Assembly (NCBI RefSeq): GCF_013705725.1
Contig: NZ_CP055481.1
Location: 1,922,001 to 1,986,000 of the forward strand
From: Klebsiella sp. RHBSTW-00484
GTDB lineage: Bacteria; Pseudomonadota; Gammaproteobacteria; Enterobacterales; Enterobacteriaceae
Length of the DNA: 64,000 nucleotides
Direction of reading: 5' to 3'
A program made the translations under genes and the position numbers. Each line of letters opens with the position of its first letter. Within the stretch, counting starts at the first letter, position 1. Shown here one piece after another: positions 58,623-64,000 of this stretch. Under the pieces are notes generated by a model. That model searched no databases. It saw nothing but the letters and a program-made list of their open reading frames with translations, and was not told where the DNA came from.

Positions 58623-59819
58623 ATGCTAAATGTGGAAATGCTGTCCACCGGCGACGAAGTGCTGCATGGGCAAATCGTCGATACTAATGCCGCGTGGCTG
58701 GCGGATTTCTTTTTTAATCAAGGATTACCCTTAAAGCGTCGCAATACCGTGGGCGACGATCTTGACGCTCTGGTGGCGATTTTACGCGAACGTAGCGAGC
58801 ACGCCGACGTGCTGATCGTTAACGGCGGCCTGGGGCCAACCAGCGACGATCTCAGCGCGCTGGCTGCGGCAACGGCCAAAGGCGAAGGGTTGATTTTGCA
58901 CGAAGAGTGGCTGGATGTGATGACGCGCTTTTTTGCCGAGCGCGGAAGGCCAATGGCCACCAGCAACCGTAAACAGGCGGAAATTCCGCAAAGCGCCGAG
59001 ATGATCAACAACCCGGTCGGGACCGCTTGCGGTTTCGCCGTGCAGCTCAATCGCTGCCTGATGTTTTTCACCCCAGGCGTGCCTTCGGAATTCAAAGTGA
59101 TGGTTGAGCAGGAAATCTTACCGCGCTTGCGCGAACGTTTCCCGCTGCCGGCTCCGCCGCTGTGTCTGCGTTTGACCACCTTTGGTCGCTCGGAGAGCGA
59201 GCTGGCGCAGAGCCTTGACCACCTTCAGCTGCCGCCGGGCGTGGTGATGGGCTATCGCTCCTCAATGCCGATTATTGAACTCAAGCTGACCGGACCTTCT
59301 GAGCAGCGCGAAGCGATGCTGGCGCTGTGGCCGGAAGTGCAGAAAGTGGCCGGTGAAAGCATGATCTTCGAAGGCACTGAAGGCCTGCCTGCGCAGATTG
59401 CCCGTCGCCTGCAAGAGCGCCAACTGAGCTTGACGCTAAGCGAGCAGTTTACCGGCGGCCTGCTGGCGCTACAGCTTTCACGCGTTAACGCGCCGCTGCT
59501 GGCGAGCGAAGTGATTCCGGCACAGGAAGAGACGTTAGCGCAGGCGGCGCGCTGGGCGGCGGAGCGGCGGGTGAAACACTTTGCCGGTCTGGCGCTGGCG
59601 GTCAGCGGTCAGGAGAGCGATCACCTGAACTTTGCGCTCTCAACGCCGGAAGGCACTCACGCGCTGCGGGTGAAATTTAGTACCAATCGTCACAGCGTGC
59701 AGGTGCGTCAGGAAGTCTGCGCGATGATGGCCCTGAATATGCTGCGCCGTTGGCTGAATGGTGAGCCGATAGCCGGTGAACATGGCTGGATTAACGTCGT
59801 CGAATCTCTCACGGTTTAA
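58623..59819 (+). CDS. yfaY: CinA-like protein YfaY (PncC-related)
   Basis: Protein of 398 aa. The N-terminal half (about 1-170) is a MoaB/MoeA-type CinA domain (VEMLSTGDEVLHGQIVDTNA, IVNGGLGPTSDDLSALA), and the C-terminal part is a degenerate nicotinamide-mononucleotide-deamidase-like domain (about 250-398). In E. coli YfaY lacks the amidase activity of PncC; the weak C-domain motif (TLSEQFTGGLLA) here agrees. Start at ATG 58623, and a stable hairpin follows. Confidence 0.92.
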   Translation: MLNVEMLSTGDEVLHGQIVDTNAAWLADFFFNQGLPLKRRNTVGDDLDALVAILRERSEHADVLIVNGGLGPTSDDLSALAAATAKGEGLILHEEWLDVMTRFFAERGRPMATSNRKQAEIPQSAEMINNPVGTACGFAVQLNRCLMFFTPGVPSEFKVMVEQEILPRLRERFPLPAPPLCLRLTTFGRSESELAQSLDHLQLPPGVVMGYRSSMPIIELKLTGPSEQREAMLALWPEVQKVAGESMIFEGTEGLPAQIARRLQERQLSLTLSEQFTGGLLALQLSRVNAPLLASEVIPAQEETLAQAARWAAERRVKHFAGLALAVSGQESDHLNFALSTPEGTHALRVKFSTNRHSVQVRQEVCAMMALNMLRRWLNGEPIAGEHGWINVVESLTV

Positions 59820-59826
59820 GAAAGCC

Positions 59827-59855
59827 ACAGCGCCGGGAGCCCTTCCCGGCGCTGT
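59827..59855 (+). terminator. Hairpin after yfaY
   Basis: The perfect 12-bp stem acagcgccggga / tcccggcgctgt with loop gccct lies 7 bp past the yfaY stop. No T-run follows, so termination strength is uncertain. Confidence 0.65.
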
Positions 59856-60023
59856 ATTCGTCCAACCTGCTGTACTTCGTTTTAAATATTCTGTGCGCCA
59901 TCTCCCATTTTTATACCTCTGAATGTCCACCCTTCTGGAATCGCCCCGTCATTTGAAGTTGCTCACAATTTACTTCCCCGACAACCGCAACACTGATTCC
60001 AGTATTCAGGATTGGAGTCCAGC

Positions 60024-60806
60024 ATGTTGGAATCAAGCAAAGTCCCGGCGCTGACCCGCGCCATTGATATTCTCAATTTGATCGCTCGCATTGGCCCCTG
60101 TAGCGCGGCGACCATTATTGACGAACTGGGTATTCCGAAAAGCACCGCCTATCTGCTGTTAGGTGAACTGAGAAAACAGCGCTTTCTTAGCATGGATAAT
60201 CAGGACAATTACTGCCTGTGGACCAAGCTGGTTGAGCTGGCAGGACATGCGCTGAGCAAAATGGACCTGCGCGAACTGGCGCGTTCGCGCCTGACGCAAC
60301 TGATGGATCAGTGCGGTCTGCTCTGTCACCTGGGCATCATCGATAACGGTAACGCCTACTACATTCTGAAGGTCGAATCCCCGGCCACCATCAGCGTACG
60401 TTCGCACGAAGGTAAGAGCCTGTCGCTTTATCGTTCCGGTATTGGTAAATGCCTGCTGGCCTGGCAGCCCGAACGAGTTCAGGAGTCAATTATCAGCGAA
60501 CTGCGCTGGGAGCGAGCCACGCCAACCACTATCACTGATGCTCAGCAGCTTCGCGATGAACTGGGGCGTATTCGCGCTCGGGGCTGGAGCTTTGATAACG
60601 GCGAAGACTATCCCGACGTGCGCTGCGTGGCCGCGCCGGTGTTTAACGCCAATAACGAACTGACCGCCGCTATCTCGGTGGTCGGCACGCGCCTGCAAAT
60701 CAATGAAGACAATCGTGATTACCTCGCCGGTAAGGCGATTGCCTGCGCCAAAGATATTTCCCGTCTGTTGGGGTGGAAGAGCCCCTTCGAACAACAAGCT
60801 TCATAA
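60024..60806 (+). CDS. rhmR: IclR-family regulator of rhamnonate genes
   Basis: Protein of 260 aa. The N-terminal winged helix-turn-helix (about 8-65; [38 protein letters not shown]) and C-terminal effector domain (about 85-250; [17 protein letters not shown]) are those of the IclR family. It corresponds to E. coli YfaX by sequence start and by position. It lies 13 bp before rhmD on the same strand and so probably regulates its own operon. ATG 60024 with ttggag upstream is the likely start. Confidence 0.92.
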   Translation: MLESSKVPALTRAIDILNLIARIGPCSAATIIDELGIPKSTAYLLLGELRKQRFLSMDNQDNYCLWTKLVELAGHALSKMDLRELARSRLTQLMDQCGLLCHLGIIDNGNAYYILKVESPATISVRSHEGKSLSLYRSGIGKCLLAWQPERVQESIISELRWERATPTTITDAQQLRDELGRIRARGWSFDNGEDYPDVRCVAAPVFNANNELTAAISVVGTRLQINEDNRDYLAGKAIACAKDISRLLGWKSPFEQQAS

Positions 60807-60819
60807 AAAGGAGAACATC

Positions 60820-62025
60820 ATGACCTTACCGAAAATTAAACACGTCCGCGCCTGGTTCATCGGCGGTGCTACCGCAGAGAAAGGCGCTGGCGGCGGCGAT
60901 TATCACGACCAGGGAGCGAACCACTGGATTGATGACCACATCGCGACCCCGATGAGCAAATACAAACAGTATGAGCAGTCCCGCCAGTCTTTTGGCATCA
61001 ACGTGTTGGGTACGCTGATTGTCGAGGTCGAAGCGGAGAATGGGCAGACCGGGTTTGCGGTGTCAACGGCGGGCGAAATGGGCTGCTTTATCGTTGAAAA
61101 GCACCTGAACCGCTTTATCGAAGGCAAGTGCGTCAGCGATATCAAACTGATCCACGATCAGATGCTCAACGCAACCATGTACTACTCCGGCTCCGGCGGC
61201 CTGGTGATGAACACCATCTCCTGTATCGATCTGGCGCTGTGGGATCTGTTCGGTAAAGTGGTTGGCCTGCCGGTGTATAAACTGCTGGGTGGCGCGGTGC
61301 GCGATGAAATTCAGTTCTATGCGACCGGCGCGCGTCCGGACCTGGCGAAAGAGATGGGCTTTATCGGCGGCAAAATGCCAACTCACTGGGGTCCGCACGA
61401 TGGCGATGCGGGGATCCGCAAAGATGCCGCGATGGTCGCTGACATGCGCGAAAAATGCGGTCCGGATTTCTGGCTGATGCTGGATTGCTGGATGAGCCAG
61501 GACGTTAACTACGCCACTAAGCTGGCTCACGCCTGCGCGCCTCACAACCTTAAGTGGATTGAAGAGTGTCTGCCGCCGCAGCAGTACGAAGGTTATCGCG
61601 AACTTAAACGCAATGCGCCAGCCGGGATGATGGTCACCAGCGGCGAGCACCACGGTACGCTGCAATCATTCCGCACGCTGTCGGAAACCGGCATCGATAT
61701 TATGCAGCCTGATGTGGGCTGGTGCGGCGGCCTGACTACGCTGGTGGAGATTGCCGCCATTGCCAAAGCGCGCGGTCAACTGGTGGTCCCGCACGGGTCA
61801 TCGGTCTATTCGCACCATGCGGTCATCACCTTCACCAACACGCCGTTCAGCGAATTCCTGATGACCAGCCCGGATTGCTCAACGATGCGCCCGCAGTTTG
61901 ACCCGATTCTGCTGGGTGAACCGGTACCGGAAAATGGACGCATTCATAAATTCGTGCTGGATAAACCGGGTTTTGGCGTTGAACTGAACCGCGACTGCAA
62001 TCTGCAACGTCCTTATAGCCACTGA
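60820..62025 (+). CDS. rhmD: L-rhamnonate dehydratase
   Basis: Protein of 401 aa of the enolase superfamily that removes water from L-rhamnonate to give 2-keto-3-deoxy-L-rhamnonate. The Mg ligands are D222 (LMLDCWM), E248 (KWIEECLP) and E276 (TSGEHHG), and the catalytic His is H325 ([12 protein letters not shown]), in spacing equal to the characterised enzyme. ATG 60820 follows a strong aaaggaga site. Confidence 0.96.
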   Translation: MTLPKIKHVRAWFIGGATAEKGAGGGDYHDQGANHWIDDHIATPMSKYKQYEQSRQSFGINVLGTLIVEVEAENGQTGFAVSTAGEMGCFIVEKHLNRFIEGKCVSDIKLIHDQMLNATMYYSGSGGLVMNTISCIDLALWDLFGKVVGLPVYKLLGGAVRDEIQFYATGARPDLAKEMGFIGGKMPTHWGPHDGDAGIRKDAAMVADMREKCGPDFWLMLDCWMSQDVNYATKLAHACAPHNLKWIEECLPPQQYEGYRELKRNAPAGMMVTSGEHHGTLQSFRTLSETGIDIMQPDVGWCGGLTTLVEIAAIAKARGQLVVPHGSSVYSHHAVITFTNTPFSEFLMTSPDCSTMRPQFDPILLGEPVPENGRIHKFVLDKPGFGVELNRDCNLQRPYSH

Positions 62026-62077
62026 TCCCGCCGTGCCGCACAGCGCTGATGTGCGGCCCATTTTTGAGGATATTACG

Positions 62078-63367
62078 ATGAGCAACACCTTGCTTGATAG
62101 CGTGGTGAAGAAAAGCCGCGCCCGTTTGATTCCCTTTATGCTGGCGCTTTACGTGCTCGCATTTCTTGACCGTTCGAATATTGGCTTTGCCAAAGAGACC
62201 TACCAGTTGGATACCGGGCTAAGCAACGAAGCCTATGCGCTGGGTGCGGGGATTTTCTTTGTGGTGTACGCCTTTCTGGGGGTACCCGCTAACCTGTTGA
62301 TGCGTAAATTCGGCGCGAAAAAGTGGATCGGCTGCACCACGCTGCTATGGGGCGTTCTGTCTGCGGCGATGGCGTGGGCGGATACGGAAGCGAAATTTCT
62401 TCTGGTGCGCACTTTGCTGGGTGCCGCCGAGGCGGGCTTCTTCCCCGGCATGATCTATCTGACTTCGCAGTGGTTCCCTCAGCAAAACCGCGCCAGCATT
62501 ATGGGGCTGTTTTATATGGGCGCACCGTTGGCGTTAACGCTGGGCTCACCGCTCTCCGGCGCGCTGTTGGAAATGCACGGTTTTATGGGGCACCCCGGCT
62601 GGTTCTGGATGTTTGTTATCGAAGGGCTGCTGGCGGTTGGCGCCGGGTTCTTTACCTTCTTTTGGCTTGATGATACGCCGCAAAGCGCACGTTTTCTGAC
62701 TGCCGCTGAAAAGCAGGCGTTGATTAGCCAACTTGCCAGCGAAGAGGAGAAAAAGGTCACGTCGCGGCTGTCCGATGCGCTGCGCAATGGACGCGTCTGG
62801 CAGCTCGCCATTATCTACCTGACGATTCAGGTGGCGGTGTATGGTCTGATTTTCTTTCTGCCGACTCAGGTTGCCGCTCTGCTGGGCACCAAAGTGGGAT
62901 TCTTTGCCTCGGTGGTGACGGCGATTCCGTGGGTTGCGGCATTGTTTGGCACCTGGTTTATCCCGCGTTACTCCGACCGCACCGGAGAGCGCCGTAACAT
63001 CGCGGCATTCACCCTGTTGGCGGCGGCGATCGGTATTGCGGTCTCCGGGCTGGTGTCACCGGTACTGGCGATTATCGCGCTGTGCGTGGCGGCGGTCGGC
63101 GTGATTGCCGTGCAGCCGGTTTTCTGGACCATGCCGACGCAGTTGTTGTCCGGCACCGCGTTGGCTGCAGGCATCGGCTTCGTGAACCTGTTCGGTGCGA
63201 TTGGCGGTTTCCTGGCCCCAATTATTCGCGTCCAGGCTGAAACCATTTTCGCCAGCGATTCCGCCGGATTATTGACGCTCGCCTGCGTGGCGATTGTTGG
63301 GGTTGTTATTATCTTTTCACTGAGCGTCAATCGCACGGTGCCGCAGGCTGGCAGCGTACAGCATTAA
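62078..63367 (+). CDS. rhmT: MFS transporter for L-rhamnonate
   Basis: Protein of 429 aa with 12 predicted helices in the anion:cation symporter group of the MFS. Family phrases are YVLAFLDRSNIGFAK, GIFFVVYAFLGVPANLLMRK and LVRTLLGAAEAGFFPGMIYL. Its place between rhmD and rhmA, as in E. coli (YfaV), makes rhamnonate uptake the likely job. ATG 62078 (MSNTLLDSVVKKSRARL) preceded by gagga is the start. Confidence 0.93.
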   Translation: MSNTLLDSVVKKSRARLIPFMLALYVLAFLDRSNIGFAKETYQLDTGLSNEAYALGAGIFFVVYAFLGVPANLLMRKFGAKKWIGCTTLLWGVLSAAMAWADTEAKFLLVRTLLGAAEAGFFPGMIYLTSQWFPQQNRASIMGLFYMGAPLALTLGSPLSGALLEMHGFMGHPGWFWMFVIEGLLAVGAGFFTFFWLDDTPQSARFLTAAEKQALISQLASEEEKKVTSRLSDALRNGRVWQLAIIYLTIQVAVYGLIFFLPTQVAALLGTKVGFFASVVTAIPWVAALFGTWFIPRYSDRTGERRNIAAFTLLAAAIGIAVSGLVSPVLAIIALCVAAVGVIAVQPVFWTMPTQLLSGTALAAGIGFVNLFGAIGGFLAPIIRVQAETIFASDSAGLLTLACVAIVGVVIIFSLSVNRTVPQAGSVQH

Positions 63368-63380
63368 TTTAAGGGAGAAC

Positions 63381-64000
63381 TATGAACGCAATTTTATCGA
63401 ACCCATTTAAAGCGGGATTATTGAAGGGAGAAGCGCAAATTGGCCTGTGGCTGAGCTCGACCTCTTCCTATATGGCAGAGATCGCCGCCACCTCGGGTTA
63501 CGACTGGCTGCTGATTGATGGTGAACATGCGCCAAATACCATTCAGGATCTTTACCACCAGCTACAGGCGATCGCCCCATACGCCAGCCAGCCGGTGATT
63601 CGCCCCGTAGAGGGCAATCGTAGCCTGATTAAACAAGTGCTGGATATTGGTGCCAGAACGCTATTGATCCCGATGGTCGATACCGCCGAACAGGCGCGAG
63701 AGATTGTTTCGGCAACTCGCTATCCGCCGGTGGGTACGCGCGGAGTCGGGGCCGGAGTCGCTCGGGCAGCGCGCTGGGGGCGGGTCGAAAACTATATGGC
63801 TCAGGCTAACGATGAGCTGTGCCTGCTGATTCAGGTGGAGAGCAAAACGGCGCTTGATAACCTGGATGCGATCCTCGAAGTGGAAGGCATTGACGGCGTA
63901 TTTATCGGCCCGGCGGATTTATCGGCCTCGCTGGGGTATCCGGATAACGCCGGTCACCCGGAGGTGCAGCGGATCATTGAGCAGAGCATCCGGCGTATTC
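63381..64000 (+). CDS. rhmA: 2-keto-3-deoxy-L-rhamnonate aldolase (partial, 3' end outside window)
   Basis: The frame from ATG 63381 is open for 206 codons to the window end; the full family length is about 267. It is a class II HpcH/HpaI-type aldolase splitting 2-keto-3-deoxy-L-rhamnonate into pyruvate and L-lactaldehyde. It shows [24 protein letters not shown] with catalytic His H49, [21 protein letters not shown] and [14 protein letters not shown]. Ribosome site agggaga lies upstream, 13 bp after rhmT. Confidence 0.95.

Noticed and set aside
60703..60819. N-terminal extension of RhmD into rhmR
   Set aside because: It overlaps the IclR gene and lacks support; ATG 60820 has a strong ribosome site and family-like start.

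Overview
The window is chromosomal DNA of a member of the Enterobacterales, most like the Klebsiella/Raoultella/Enterobacter group. The evidence is the E. coli-like core order (ackA-pta, yfbV-yfbU-yfbT-yfbS, yfbR, alaA, lrhA, nuoA-N, rbn, elaA, menFDHBCE, nudI, yfaZ, yfaY, rhmRDTA), near-identity of many proteins to remembered E. coli sequences, REP/BIME and ERIC repeats, and accessory genes common in Klebsiella and Salmonella (split-transketolase PTS operon, tctCBA/tctDE, a small-subunit catalase). The species is an inference; no rRNA or other marker is present.

Layout. 1-4.9 kb: a GntR/LacI-type repressor (cut by the window edge), divergent from an operon for an ascorbate-type PTS (IIA, IIB, IIC) and the two halves of a split transketolase, with palindromic operators between them. 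4.9-8.4 kb: pta and ackA (acetate overflow). 8.7-16.1 kb: yfbV, yfbU, yfbT, yfbS, yfbR, alaA and the LysR regulator lrhA, with a long non-coding region before lrhA. 16.7-31.8 kb: the complete 13-gene nuo operon for respiratory complex I, with fused nuoCD and a BIME between nuoL and nuoM.

31.9-38.9 kb is the most interesting part: a type-1-like chaperone-usher fimbrial island inserted between nuoN and rbn. It carries a FimB/FimE-type recombinase at each end, a major pilin, chaperone, usher, two-domain tip adhesin and minor pilin. Between the first recombinase and the major pilin is a 295-bp AT-rich segment bounded by a 15-bp perfect inverted repeat (32511-32525 and 32791-32805). It has the architecture of a fimS-type invertible promoter, and its best candidate promoter points away from the pilin gene, so this sequence may be in the OFF state. 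The downstream recombinase has three of the six usual catalytic positions substituted.

39-47.6 kb: rbn (elaC), an ERIC element, elaA and the complete menaquinone operon menFDHBCE. 47.6-54.7 kb: a variable junction that in E. coli K-12 holds pmrD-arn-ais. Here it holds a YjdF-like membrane protein, an exported protein that may be Tli3-like, a REP cluster and the tricarboxylate uptake system tctCBA, divergent from its two-component system tctDE. 54.7-64 kb: nudI, an Rpn-family nuclease, a catalase, yfaZ, yfaY and the L-rhamnonate operon rhmR-rhmD-rhmT-rhmA, with rhmA cut by the window end.

Functionally the window joins central and respiratory metabolism (acetate, complex I, menaquinone), three inducible carbon-uptake systems (a PTS sugar acid or pentose-like compound, tricarboxylates, rhamnonate) and one surface organelle that is probably phase-variable. 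I saw no tRNA, rRNA, CRISPR array, prophage or transposase-type insertion sequence.
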